From G016756615 sp050958605 (GTDB lineage: Bacteria; Pseudomonadota; Alphaproteobacteria; Rhizobiales; Rhizobiaceae), in NCBI RefSeq assembly GCF_050958605.1, contig NZ_JBJHDO010000003.1, positions 62,001 to 126,000 of the forward strand: a DNA stretch of 64,000 bases, written 5' to 3'. How positions within the stretch are numbered: the stretch's first letter is position 1; each line of letters starts with the position of its first letter. The translations under genes were made by a program, and so were the position numbers. The notes below the pieces were generated by a model, which did not search any database, had not been told where the DNA came from, and saw only the letters and a list, made by a program, of their open reading frames with translations. Below, piece after piece: positions 17,457 through 25,702 of this stretch.

Positions 17457-18572
17457 ATGCGCGTCGGCTGCCCGAAGGAAATCAAAAACCATGAATATCG
17501 TGTCGGCCTTACTCCAGGTTCCGTACGCGAATACGCCAGCCACGGCCACGACGTGCTGGTCGAGACCGGTGCGGGGTCGGGAATCGGGGCGGACGACAAC
17601 GCCTACCGCGCCGCGGGGGCCACGATCGCCAAGACCGCCGAGGAAGTGTTCGCCCGATCGGACATGATCGTCAAGGTCAAGGAGCCTCAGCCGAACGAAT
17701 GGCTTCAGCTCCGCCAAGACCAGATCCTCTACACTTACCTGCACCTCGCTCCCGATCCTGAACAGACCAAGGGCCTCCTCACCTCCGGGGTCACGGCCAT
17801 CGCCTACGAGACCGTGACCGACGATCGCGGCGGACTGCCGTTGCTCGCCCCCATGTCGGAAGTCGCCGGGCGCCTGTCCATTCAGGCAGGAGCAACGGCA
17901 CTCCAGAAGGCCAATGGTGGGCGCGGCGTGCTTCTCGGCGGCGTGCCGGGCGTCCTGCCGGGCAAGGTGGCCGTCATCGGCGGCGGCGTGGTCGGGCTGC
18001 ACGCCGCGAAGATGGCCGTCGGTCTCGGCGCGGACGTAACCATCATCGACCGCTCGATCCCCAGGTTGCGGCAGCTCGACGATATCTTCAACGGTCGGGT
18101 CCACACCCGATACTCGACGGTCGAAGCGCTCGAAGAGGAGTGCTTCTCGGCGGACATTGTCGTGGGTGCCGTGCTCATTCCCGGCGCGGCCGCGCCGAAA
18201 CTCGTCACGCGCGAAATGCTGTCCGGCATGAAGAAGGGCGCAGTGCTTGTCGATGTGGCCATAGACCAGGGTGGCTGCTTCGAAACCTCCCATCCTACCA
18301 CTCATGCCGAACCGACATACGAGGTCGACGGCATTATCCATTATTGCGTCGCCAATATGCCGGGCGCCGTGCCGGTCACTTCGGCCCACGCACTCAACAA
18401 CGCCACGCTCCATTATGGACTCCAACTCGCCGACAAGGGTCTGAAGGCGCTGGCCGACGACCCGCACCTGAGGAACGGGCTCAACGTCTACAAGGGCAGG
18501 ATCACCAACCGCGCGGTCGCGGAGTCGCTCGGTTATGAAATGGCGGAGCCGAAAGCGTTGCTGGCCGCCTGA
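17457..18572 (+). CDS. ald: Alanine dehydrogenase
   Basis: The enzyme interconverts L-alanine and pyruvate plus ammonia with NAD+. The 371-residue length is exact for the family. MRVGCPKEIKNHEYRVGLTP opens the protein with the substrate-binding Arg and Lys; the NAD loop VIGGGVVGLHAAKMA is near residue 174, with the catalytic His in YLHLAPDPEQ near 96. GGAGGA (17445-17450) sits 6 nt before the ATG. A strong hairpin terminator follows. The divergent Lrp-type gene is the probable regulator. Confidence 0.97.
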   Translation: MRVGCPKEIKNHEYRVGLTPGSVREYASHGHDVLVETGAGSGIGADDNAYRAAGATIAKTAEEVFARSDMIVKVKEPQPNEWLQLRQDQILYTYLHLAPDPEQTKGLLTSGVTAIAYETVTDDRGGLPLLAPMSEVAGRLSIQAGATALQKANGGRGVLLGGVPGVLPGKVAVIGGGVVGLHAAKMAVGLGADVTIIDRSIPRLRQLDDIFNGRVHTRYSTVEALEEECFSADIVVGAVLIPGAAAPKLVTREMLSGMKKGAVLVDVAIDQGGCFETSHPTTHAEPTYEVDGIIHYCVANMPGAVPVTSAHALNNATLHYGLQLADKGLKALADDPHLRNGLNVYKGRITNRAVAESLGYEMAEPKALLAA

Positions 18573-18592
18573 CCCCGGCAATCCTCCCGCCT

Positions 18593-18624
18593 GAACCGCC
18601 GGCCTCGCCGGCGGTTCTTCTTTT
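18593..18624 (+). terminator. Rho-independent terminator of ald
   Basis: GAACCGCCGGC (18593-18603) and GCCGGCGGTTC (18607-18617) form a perfect 11-bp stem with a 3-base loop, followed by TTCTTTT. It lies 20 bp after the ald stop and its T-run touches the stop of the convergent DUF1203 gene. Confidence 0.92.
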
Positions 18625-19093
18625 ATGCTCGTTCGATCCGGCACTGATAGCAATTGTTCTTGGCCGAGCGCATGTGGAGATAGGCTATGTCCTTCCGTCG
18701 CAGGAGCTCATGCGCGCGGTTGCAGATCTCATGGGTCGGAGTCACGGCGCCGGTGCCATAGACGATGCGGTCGTCATATCCGTAGCCACGCAGGATGTAG
18801 CTCGCGGTGGCACGGAAAAGGTCCGGCAACACATCGGTTTCCAGCGCCCGTTCGCATGGCTCGGCATGAAGGAAGATCGGCCCCGTTTCCGCATATGGCT
18901 GCAGGGCTGGAAACGGCCGATAGGCAAGGATCAGGTAATCCCTGCCGGCCTCCACATTGCGCAGGCAATGACGGCAAGGCACGCCGACACCATTGGAGGT
19001 TCGCCGCTCAGGCGGCATGCCATAGTCGTCGAGAGCGCCGTCGCATAACGCTCGAACTCGATCGGTCGGCAGGGCAATGTAACGGATGAGCAT
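18623..19093 (-). CDS. DUF1203 family protein
   Basis: A 156-residue protein starting MLIRYIALPTDRVRAL at 19093, with a perfect GGAGG 6 nt upstream. It has the features I recall for DUF1203: a CRHC pair near residue 46, a YRPFP segment, FLHAEPCER and a C-terminal CYQC pair. The four cysteines could bind a metal, but this is a guess. No enzymatic activity is known to me for the family. It is convergent with ald and shares the terminator zone. Confidence 0.8.
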   Translation of the reverse strand: MLIRYIALPTDRVRALCDGALDDYGMPPERRTSNGVGVPCRHCLRNVEAGRDYLILAYRPFPALQPYAETGPIFLHAEPCERALETDVLPDLFRATASYILRGYGYDDRIVYGTGAVTPTHEICNRAHELLRRKDIAYLHMRSAKNNCYQCRIERA

Positions 19094-19168
19094 GGCGTAC
19101 CTCCGGATTGCAACATCCGGAGATTTGTCTTCCGCCCGTTTGAAAACCACCCGTTTCGTGCGTGTTCC

Positions 19169-19975
19169 TCAATCGATCAGCTTATCGAGCCCGCGGACCA
19201 ATCCGCTCATGCGGACAACGCGCCGGATCGCGAGAAGCGTGCCCGCGACATAGGGCGCGGCGGAAGAGCCCGCATCGTGGCGGATGGTCAGCCTTTCGTC
19301 GGGAAGGCCGAACAGCGCCTCGCAGGACAGGATATAGGAGGGCAGCCGCAACGCGTGGACCTGGACACCCTGCCCTGTGCCCACTGCCGCGCCCCGGGTC
19401 GCCGGGATGCCGGCAACCTCGGCGAGCGGCCGCGCCGTCGAGGCGCCGCGGATCTCCGCCAGGGATTCGGCAAGCTCGCGCGCTGTTCCGGAGGGCGAAT
19501 CCGGCTTTCTCGCGCTCGCATAGTCGATGATCTCGACATCGGGCACGTATTTCGCCGCCATCATGGCGAACCGCTTCATCAAGGTCGCCGTGATGGAGAA
19601 ATTGCCTGCCGCGATCACGCCGACGCCCTTCGCCTCGGCCGCGCGGTCGATCTCGGCATAATCCTCCGCCCCAAGACCCGACGTGCCCACCACAAAATGC
19701 CTGCCCTGCCCGATCGCCGTCAGAGCATGCGCCTTCACCGCCTGCGGCTTGGTGTAGTCGACCACCACATCGGATGGCGTCCCGAGCGCCTCCTCCAGCG
19801 TGGCGACGACCTCGACGCCCACCGGCGCCAGACCGAGTGTCGTTCCGATATCAGCGCCAGCGGCACTGCGGGCCACGGCACCGGCCAGGGCAAGGTCGTC
19901 CGCGCCGAGGATCGCCGGCACAAGCGCCTTTCCGACCCAGCCGGTAGCTCCGGCTACCACAACACTCGTCGCCAT
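19169..19975 (-). CDS. DapB-like dihydrodipicolinate reductase homologue lacking the His pair
   Basis: A 268-residue protein with the DapB layout: NAD(P) loop VVVAGATGWVGKAL at 5-18, GTSGL near 97, and PSGTA at 161-165. In E. coli DapB the active-site loop reads EAHHRHKVDAPSGTA; here the aligned residues are DYASARKPDSPSGTA, so the catalytic His pair is replaced by Ala153-Ser154 while Lys157 remains. It may therefore be a reductase or dehydrogenase acting on a different substrate rather than the lysine-pathway enzyme. The start MATSVVVAG at 19975 is chosen over MLEAEM. It is monocistronic. Confidence 0.82.
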   Translation of the reverse strand: MATSVVVAGATGWVGKALVPAILGADDLALAGAVARSAAGADIGTTLGLAPVGVEVVATLEEALGTPSDVVVDYTKPQAVKAHALTAIGQGRHFVVGTSGLGAEDYAEIDRAAEAKGVGVIAAGNFSITATLMKRFAMMAAKYVPDVEIIDYASARKPDSPSGTARELAESLAEIRGASTARPLAEVAGIPATRGAAVGTGQGVQVHALRLPSYILSCEALFGLPDERLTIRHDAGSSAAPYVAGTLLAIRRVVRMSGLVRGLDKLID

Positions 19976-20090
19976 CTCCGCCTCCAACAATGAGAGTCTT
20001 CACTCCGTTCAGCATGAAAGTGCAAGTCTAGGCAAATCAGAATGGCTAGACCAGATCGGTCACGCGCCGCAAGGTGACCGAGCCATACGA

Positions 20091-20430
20091 GACCCCCTCT
20101 GTCCTGCCGGACAGCTCCGCCACAAGGCTATCGGATTCCCACATCCGGCGGGCTGTCCGGAGCCCCCCTCATCCGACCTCGCTTCGCGAGGCCACCTTCT
20201 CCCCTCCAGGGGAGAAGGGAAGACGGCCGCAACGCTCCTGCCAATCGCCAGCGTTTGCGATTGGCAGGAGCGCTTCGGCAAAGCTTCTTCTTCTTCTCCC
20301 CCTGGGGGAGAAGGTGGCCTCGCGAAGCGAGGTCGGATGAGGGGGCTCCAGGAAGTGCCGACGATACGTGAGATGTGTGAACTTCGTAGCCCACAAGGGG
20401 GGAGATGTCCGGCAGGACAGAGGGGGTGTC
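20091..20430. repeat. Large triple-nested inverted repeat, copy B of the mosaic family
   Basis: Most of the 551-bp gap 19976-20526 is a symmetric structure. Outer 21-bp arms at 20093-20113 and 20406-20426 are perfect inverted copies. Middle arms, about 42 bp and nearly perfect, lie at 20163-20204 and about 20299-20346. At the centre CGCTCCTGCCAATCGC (20233-20248) and its exact complement (20257-20272) leave an 8-base loop. The outer arms share CCTGCCGGACA with copies A and C. No coding function or transposase is seen; it resembles a non-autonomous mosaic repeat, which is inference. Confidence 0.88.
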
Positions 20431-20526
20431 CATAGGGCGCGGATTTGTCGAAACGATTCAATTAATTCCAGACGCCGCCTTAAGTTTTCATGCACGGCAC
20501 GTTCAGGAAAGAAGATGCACGCGCTC

Positions 20527-21087
20527 TCAGCGCATGACCCTTGCCGCCCGTTCGGAAAACTCCATCGGATAAACCGTTTCCTGCTTCTGGCCGACCGGCG
20601 AAAATCCGATCTTCTGGTAGAGCGGCAAGGCAGCCGGATGATCCAGCGTGCAGGTCTGGACGGTCACGAACCGCGGATTGCTGGACCAGGCGGCCTCGAC
20701 AGCCGCGCCAAGAAACCATCGGCCGATCCCTTGGCCCATGGCGTGGTCCATCATGCCGAAATAAGCGAGTTCCGTATGATCGGGCAGATGCGGCTTGAGG
20801 TCGAAGAAACCGGCCGGAGCACCGTCGAGATAAAGGACGCGAACATCCCTGCCAGGCGCGTGCAGCCCCTCGATCAATTCTTCGTCGCCGAGCCTCAGCG
20901 CGTTGACCCAGTGCCATTTGCGGCCGACCCGATCGATCAGGTAACGATAGAAATGAAGGGGGATGTCCTTCACCCTGAGCAGCACGATCTGACGGCCCAC
21001 CGGCAAAGGCGCGTACCGTGCCGGAGGCGCGGTCATCTCCAGGAAAGTGACCGTCACCTCGATCGGCTCGGGTTTCTTGCCGGACAT
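20527..21087 (-). CDS. GNAT family N-acetyltransferase
   Basis: A 186-residue protein starting MSGKKPEPIEVTVTFLEM at 21087. The acetyl-CoA binding motif A can be read in MGQGIGRWFLGAAVEAAW (about residues 117-134), followed by VQTCTLDHPAALPLYQKIGF, the classic GNAT motif B. The substrate is not predictable. It lies 2 bp after the stop of the sulfurtransferase gene and belongs to the leftward cysK-alaX-sseA cluster. Confidence 0.86.
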   Translation of the reverse strand: MSGKKPEPIEVTVTFLEMTAPPARYAPLPVGRQIVLLRVKDIPLHFYRYLIDRVGRKWHWVNALRLGDEELIEGLHAPGRDVRVLYLDGAPAGFFDLKPHLPDHTELAYFGMMDHAMGQGIGRWFLGAAVEAAWSSNPRFVTVQTCTLDHPAALPLYQKIGFSPVGQKQETVYPMEFSERAARVMR

Positions 21088-21089
21088 TC

Positions 21090-21941
21090 TCAGTCTCTTC
21101 CCTTGACGACCGGCGTATCTTCGAGCCCACCCCATTCCGTCCACGACCCGTCATAGAGACGATTGTTTCCGTGCCCAAGCGAGTTGAGCGCCAGGGTGAT
21201 GACGGCTGCCGTCACGCCTGAACCGCAGGACGTGACGATCGGGCGGGACAAGTCGAGCCCGGCCTGCTCGAGCACCGTCTTCAACCTGTCCAGCGGCAAC
21301 AGTTCGCCATTTTCCGAAAGGCTCGTGGAGGGCACGTTATGTGCCCCCGGCATGTGGCCGCCACGCACCCCCTGCCGCGGCTCCGGATCGGTTCCGACGA
21401 AACGTCCGGCGGAGCGAGCATCCGCAATCTGGGCGCTGGCCGTCGCCAGGATTTCACGCATCTCTGCCAGCGAAACAACCCGTTTCGCGTCGAAATCGGC
21501 GTGGAAGACGTTCGGCGCTATGCGTGTCGGCTCGGCTGTCACGGGGCGGCCCGCAGCCTTCCAGCGATCGAATCCTCCATCCAGAACAAAGACTTCGGCG
21601 ACGCCCATGATGCGGAACATCCACCATACGCGGGGCGCCGACAGGAAACCGGGTCCATCATAGACAACGATCGTATCGTCGGCGGAAACCCCCATGGAGC
21701 CGGCGAACCGCGCGAAGGTCCGCGGACTGGGCAAGGTGTGGGGCAGATCGGAATCCTCATCCACCACCTGGTCCAGATCGAAAAAGACAGCGCCCGGAAT
21801 ATGGGCGGCGGCGTATTCGGCGCGCGGATCCCGCTTGTGCGCGGGCAGATACCAGGAGGCGTCGACAATCGACAGGCCGGGGGAACCAAGCTTCGCCTGC
21901 AGCCAGTCGGCGTCGACGATGAAGGGACTCTTGTCAGCCAT
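21090..21941 (-). CDS. sseA: 3-mercaptopyruvate sulfurtransferase (two-domain rhodanese)
   Basis: A 283-residue tandem-rhodanese protein that transfers sulfur from 3-mercaptopyruvate to thiol or cyanide acceptors. The first domain carries VYDGPGFLSAPRVWWMF and FVLDGGFDRWKAAG; the second carries GHMPGAHNVPSTSL and the active-site loop CGSGVTA near residue 238. CGSG(V/I)TA is the mercaptopyruvate-type loop, which favours this over thiosulfate sulfurtransferase. It lies 9 bp after the AlaX-like gene in a cluster with cysteine synthase. Confidence 0.93.
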   Translation of the reverse strand: MADKSPFIVDADWLQAKLGSPGLSIVDASWYLPAHKRDPRAEYAAAHIPGAVFFDLDQVVDEDSDLPHTLPSPRTFARFAGSMGVSADDTIVVYDGPGFLSAPRVWWMFRIMGVAEVFVLDGGFDRWKAAGRPVTAEPTRIAPNVFHADFDAKRVVSLAEMREILATASAQIADARSAGRFVGTDPEPRQGVRGGHMPGAHNVPSTSLSENGELLPLDRLKTVLEQAGLDLSRPIVTSCGSGVTAAVITLALNSLGHGNNRLYDGSWTEWGGLEDTPVVKGRD

Positions 21942-21950
21942 GGGACTTCC

Positions 21951-22694
21951 TCAATTTGCCGGCGCCGGACCGAAACGGATGCGGAAGCGGCGGTTTTCCC
22001 GCCCCTTCTTCTCGATCTTGCCGATGTGGATCTCGCCCACCTCGGCCGTCGAGGCGACATGCGTGCCGCCGCAAGGCTGGCTGTCGATCACCGCGTCGTC
22101 CCCGATGCAGACGAGCCGGATTCGTCCGGTCCCGGAAGGCGGGCGCACGTTCTTCGACTTCACCAGCCCAGGATTGGCGGCAAGCTCCTCCTCGGTGATC
22201 CAGCGCGTGAAGACCGGATGGTTGGCTGCGACGAGGTCCATCAGCCGTTCCGTAACCGCCTCCTTCGCGAAGCCGGCATCCGGGATGTCGAAATCGACCC
22301 GTGAATCGTCTTCGGCAACGGCGGCTCCGGTTATGGGAAAGGGGCAGACCACCGTTAGCAAATGGCAGGCCGTGTGCATCCGCATCAGCCGGAGCCGGCG
22401 CTCCCAGTCGATCGCCAGCGACAGCTTCTCGCCCGGTTCCGGCATCGACTGGCCGGCAGCGGGCACATGGATGATTTCGTCCTTCGTCTCCCCGGTGACG
22501 GTCGCGGCGACGGTGATGCGGCTTCCATCGGCTCGCGTCAGGAAGCCGGTGTCCCCGGGCTGTCCCCCGGAGGTCGCGTAGAAGATCGTGCGATCCAGAA
22601 TGATGCCGCCGCGATCGTTCAAGCTTGCGACAGTGCCATCCGCCTCCCTGAGGTAGGCGTCCTCACGAAACAGCGTGTCGGTGACGAAAGCCAT
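21951..22694 (-). CDS. Alanyl-tRNA editing (AlaX-type) protein
   Basis: A 247-residue stand-alone relative of the AlaRS editing domain that hydrolyses mischarged Ser- or Gly-tRNA(Ala). The zinc-binding motifs HTACHLL (HxxxH, near residue 107) and CGGTH (CxxxH, near 208) are both intact, and FYATSGGQPGDTG near 38 is the family N-terminal signature. The ATG at 22694 overlaps the cysK stop by one base (TGATG), so it is translationally linked to cysteine synthase. Length suggests the longer AlaX class. Confidence 0.9.
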   Translation of the reverse strand: MAFVTDTLFREDAYLREADGTVASLNDRGGIILDRTIFYATSGGQPGDTGFLTRADGSRITVAATVTGETKDEIIHVPAAGQSMPEPGEKLSLAIDWERRLRLMRMHTACHLLTVVCPFPITGAAVAEDDSRVDFDIPDAGFAKEAVTERLMDLVAANHPVFTRWITEEELAANPGLVKSKNVRPPSGTGRIRLVCIGDDAVIDSQPCGGTHVASTAEVGEIHIGKIEKKGRENRRFRIRFGPAPAN

Positions 22695-23728
22695 CAAGCG
22701 GCTCCCGCGAAAGGTATGGCGATGTCAGGCGTCGTTTCCATCCAGCCGGGCACCGGCAAGCCTTTCTCCCGCAGGAAGGTGGGATTGAACATTTTCGACT
22801 GGTAGCGGGTGCCGAAATCGGCAAGGATGGTGACAATCGTGTGACCCGGGCCCAGCTCCCTGGCCAGGTGGATCGCGCCTGCGATGTTGATGCCGGTCGA
22901 ACCACCCAGGCACATGCCCTCCTCCTGGACGAGGCCGAAGATGATCGGCAGCGCCTCCTCGTCCGGGATCTGCCAGGAGAAGTCCGGCGTGAACCCCTCC
23001 AGATTGGCCGTGATGCGGCCCTGCCCGATGCCCTCCGTGATGGAAGACCCTTCGGCCTTGAGCACACCTTCCGTGTAGAAGCTGTAGAGCGCCGCACCCA
23101 GCGGATCAGCAAGCCCGATCTTCACGGCCCGGCTCTTTTCCTTGAGTCCGGAGGCAACCCCGGCCAGCGTTCCGCCGGTGCCGACGGCAGAGACGAAGCC
23201 GTCGACCCTGCCTCCCGTCTGCGCCCAGATCTCCTGGGCCGTGGTCTTGATGTGGCCGTCCCGATTGGCGACGTTGTCGAACTGGTTAGCCCAGATCGCG
23301 CCATTGGGATCCGTCCGCGCGAGTTGCTCGGCGAGCCTGCCGGATACCTTCACGTAGTTGTCCGGGTTCTTGTAAGGGACCGCTGGAACTTCCAGGAGTT
23401 CGGCCCCCAGGAGACGCAACGTGTCCTTCTTCTCCTGGCTTTGCGTCTCCGGAATGACGATGACCGTCCTGTAACCGAGCGCCTTGGCCACCACGGTAAG
23501 GCCGATGCCCGTATTGCCGGCCGTGCCTTCGACGATGACGCCTCCCGGCCTCAGCAGGCCGCGCGCTTCGGCGTCGCGAATGATGAACAGTCCGGCCCGG
23601 TCCTTGACCGACTGGCCGGGGTTCATGAATTCGGCTTTGCCGTAGATTTCGCAGCCCGTTTCTTCCGAGGCGCGTCTCAACCGGATCAGCGGCGTATTGC
23701 CGATGGCGTCGATCACCGACCGATGCAT
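22694..23728 (-). CDS. cysK: Cysteine synthase family PLP enzyme
   Basis: A 344-residue fold-type II PLP enzyme making cysteine from O-acetylserine and sulfide. The PLP lysine is in NPGQSVKDRAG near residue 43, the asparagine loop in EGTAGNTGIGL near 70 and the phosphate loop in VGTGGTLAG near 187. The start MHRSVIDAIGNTP at 23728 matches the usual N-terminus; a longer frame to 23824 is rejected. The extra C-terminus after FGTRYQSKMFN places it in the longer CysK-like branch, so cystathionine-type specificity cannot be excluded. It heads the leftward sulfur cluster. Confidence 0.9.
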   Translation of the reverse strand: MHRSVIDAIGNTPLIRLRRASEETGCEIYGKAEFMNPGQSVKDRAGLFIIRDAEARGLLRPGGVIVEGTAGNTGIGLTVVAKALGYRTVIVIPETQSQEKKDTLRLLGAELLEVPAVPYKNPDNYVKVSGRLAEQLARTDPNGAIWANQFDNVANRDGHIKTTAQEIWAQTGGRVDGFVSAVGTGGTLAGVASGLKEKSRAVKIGLADPLGAALYSFYTEGVLKAEGSSITEGIGQGRITANLEGFTPDFSWQIPDEEALPIIFGLVQEEGMCLGGSTGINIAGAIHLARELGPGHTIVTILADFGTRYQSKMFNPTFLREKGLPVPGWMETTPDIAIPFAGAA

Positions 23729-24069
23729 GGGAATTCCTTTGCTTTTCCTGTGGAGCGTTCGAATGTCACGCCATACGCACCACATAATTCTGACGGCACC
23801 GACACCCAGGTGGTTCAAAGCCAAATCGCGCCGGGATTCAACGTGTTGTCAGCGCGTCTTCGAACCCGGAATCAGGCTTTCGCATCGGCCAGAGCATCGA
23901 TTTCGGATCGGCACAGTAGAAACCGTGAGCGCTGCTTTCAAGGTCGGAATTTGCGCCAAACCTGCACAATCTGGATGCCAAATTCGAATGCATTCCCCCA
24001 AGCCCCCCGGATTTGCCGTCACATTGCCGTCATTGTAGCCTCCAACGAGACAAACGGGAGGACGCGTCG
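23729..24069. other. Divergent intergenic region between cysK and the SDR gene
   Basis: This 341-bp stretch separates two divergent genes and should contain both promoters. It is lower in GC than its surroundings. I see no convincing gene, palindrome or RNA structure in it beyond the ribosome site of the SDR gene at its right end. Confidence 0.5.
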
Positions 24070-24888
24070 ATGGCTCTCTATCGGGCAAATCCTAGTGACG
24101 GCGTAGCCTGGATAACGGGGGCCAGCAGCGGCATCGGCCGCTCTCTTGCCCTGGATCTGGCACGCGAAGGCTACACGGTCGCGGCGACCGCACGAACCTT
24201 GGAGAAGCTCGCAGCGCTCGCTGCGGATGCCTCCGATCTTCCCGGCCGCGTGATTCCCTATCCCGCCGACGTCACCGACGAAAAGGCGATGGCAGCCGTC
24301 GTCGCCGCCATAGAAGAACAGGTAGGCCCCATCGTTCTCGCCGTGTTGAATGCCGGCGGTTATCTCCGGACCCGTGGCGAAAGGCTCGATACCTCTAATT
24401 TTCTCAGGACCTACGAGACCAATCTTCTCGGAGTGCTGCACGGCCTTGTCCCCGTGGTGGATCGCATGCGGCAACGTGGGCGAGGTCATGTGGCCATCGT
24501 CGCGTCCGTCTCGGGCTATTTCGGGTGGCCTTCGACGGCGGCCTATGGTTCCTCGAAGGCGGCGCTCACCAATATGGCCGAATCGCTGAAATACGATTTC
24601 GACAGGCTCAACATCCGCATCCAGGTGATCAATCCAGGATTCATCGACACGTCCATGACCCAGAGCATCACCATGCGACTGCCAGCACTCATGCCGGTCG
24701 ACAAAGCGTCGCGGCGCATTGTTGCCGGCTTGAAACACGGCGGTTTCGAGACCACTTTCCCACGCCGCTTCACGTGGTTTCTCAAAGCGTTGCGCATTGC
24801 TCCTCAACCGCTTCGTCATTGGTTGGTCGCCAAGGCGACGCGCTGGGAAAAGCAGCCGATGCTCACCGGGAAGACGCGACGAAGCTGA
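24070..24888 (+). CDS. Short-chain dehydrogenase/reductase
   Basis: A 272-residue SDR with the NAD(P) loop TGASSGIG at residues 16-23, the NAG motif in VLNAGGYL near 95, a Ser in VASVSGYFG near 140 and the catalytic YGSSK near 156. The ATG at 24070 has GGGAGGA about 9 nt upstream. Substrate is not predictable. It is monocistronic and convergent with the molybdoenzyme gene. Confidence 0.9.
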   Translation: MALYRANPSDGVAWITGASSGIGRSLALDLAREGYTVAATARTLEKLAALAADASDLPGRVIPYPADVTDEKAMAAVVAAIEEQVGPIVLAVLNAGGYLRTRGERLDTSNFLRTYETNLLGVLHGLVPVVDRMRQRGRGHVAIVASVSGYFGWPSTAAYGSSKAALTNMAESLKYDFDRLNIRIQVINPGFIDTSMTQSITMRLPALMPVDKASRRIVAGLKHGGFETTFPRRFTWFLKALRIAPQPLRHWLVAKATRWEKQPMLTGKTRRS

Positions 24889-24910
24889 TGCTCGAATCGT
24901 CTCGACAATT

Positions 24911-25702
24911 TCAGATTCCCCCGTACCAGTCATATCCAGCGGAATCCTCCCAGTAGCCGCCCTGGCCGCCGCCGAAACCGGCCAATGAGCTGGCGAGCTC
25001 GATCGTATGAAGGTACTTGGCCATTTTGTACCCGAGCTGGCGCTCGATACGCACCCTGAGCGGAGCACCGTTGGGAACCGGCAAGGCCGCGCCGTTGAGG
25101 CCATAGGCGAGAATGGTCTGAGGGTGGCGAGCGTCGAATAGGTCGCAGCTTTCATAGTAGGAAACGGGGGCGGCCAGGCCGCCACCAATGTTATCGAAGC
25201 AGTGGAATACCGCGAAGCGCACTTCCGGCTTTACCCTGACCTGATCGAGGAGAAAGGCCAGCGGCACTCCGGTCCATTTCGCAATGCAGCTCCACCCCTC
25301 CACGCAATCATGACGGGTGATCTGCGAGCGCGCCGGCATATTGCGCAGCTCGTCGAGCGACAGTTCGGTTGGCCTTTCGACAAGACCGCCGATCCGAAGG
25401 CGATAAGAGGTGAAACCATTCTCCTTGAGAGCAAGGAACTCGGGAGTCTGCGGATCCGCAGAGCCGTTGGGTCGCTGCCCCTGCCTTATCTCCGTCTCCT
25501 CATATTCACGCGCCAGTGTGTCGCCCAGGAGGGCGCGTTGGATGCGGTAGGTCAATGTGTTGGTGCCGGCCAGAACCCGACGCACCCGGCTTTCATCATT
25601 GCCCAGAAAATCGAACCTGTCGCAGCCGGCGAGCAGGAGAGAGGAGGCACCGACACTGCCAGCGGAAAGGAAGGCGCGACGGGAAAGAACCGGGTGGCTC
25701 AA
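24911..25702 (-). CDS. YedY/MsrP-like molybdopterin oxidoreductase, Tat lipoprotein
   Basis: A 263-residue member of the sulfite-oxidase molybdoenzyme family. The N-terminus has a twin-arginine motif (SRRAFLSAG) followed by a lipobox LLAGC, so Cys27 is probably lipidated after Tat export of the folded protein. The Mo-binding Cys133 lies in RHDCVEGWSC, matching the MsrP-type HRCVEAWS motif. It starts at TTG 25702, which overlaps the stop of the cytochrome b gene (TTGA) and has GGAG about 7 nt upstream. Together they likely form a membrane reductase; methionine sulfoxide repair is one possible role. Confidence 0.85.
   Translation of the reverse strand: MSHPVLSRRAFLSAGSVGASSLLLAGCDRFDFLGNDESRVRRVLAGTNTLTYRIQRALLGDTLAREYEETEIRQGQRPNGSADPQTPEFLALKENGFTSYRLRIGGLVERPTELSLDELRNMPARSQITRHDCVEGWSCIAKWTGVPLAFLLDQVRVKPEVRFAVFHCFDNIGGGLAAPVSYYESCDLFDARHPQTILAYGLNGAALPVPNGAPLRVRIERQLGYKMAKYLHTIELASSLAGFGGGQGGYWEDSAGYDWYGGI

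Noticed and set aside
20091..20430. The nested palindrome as an insertion sequence.
   Set aside because: No transposase frame or target-site duplication is visible; only non-coding inverted repeats.
23697..24038. A 113-codon plus-strand frame in the cysK-SDR gap.
   Set aside because: It overlaps the cysK start, has many Arg/Ser/His residues without domain signature, and no ribosome site.
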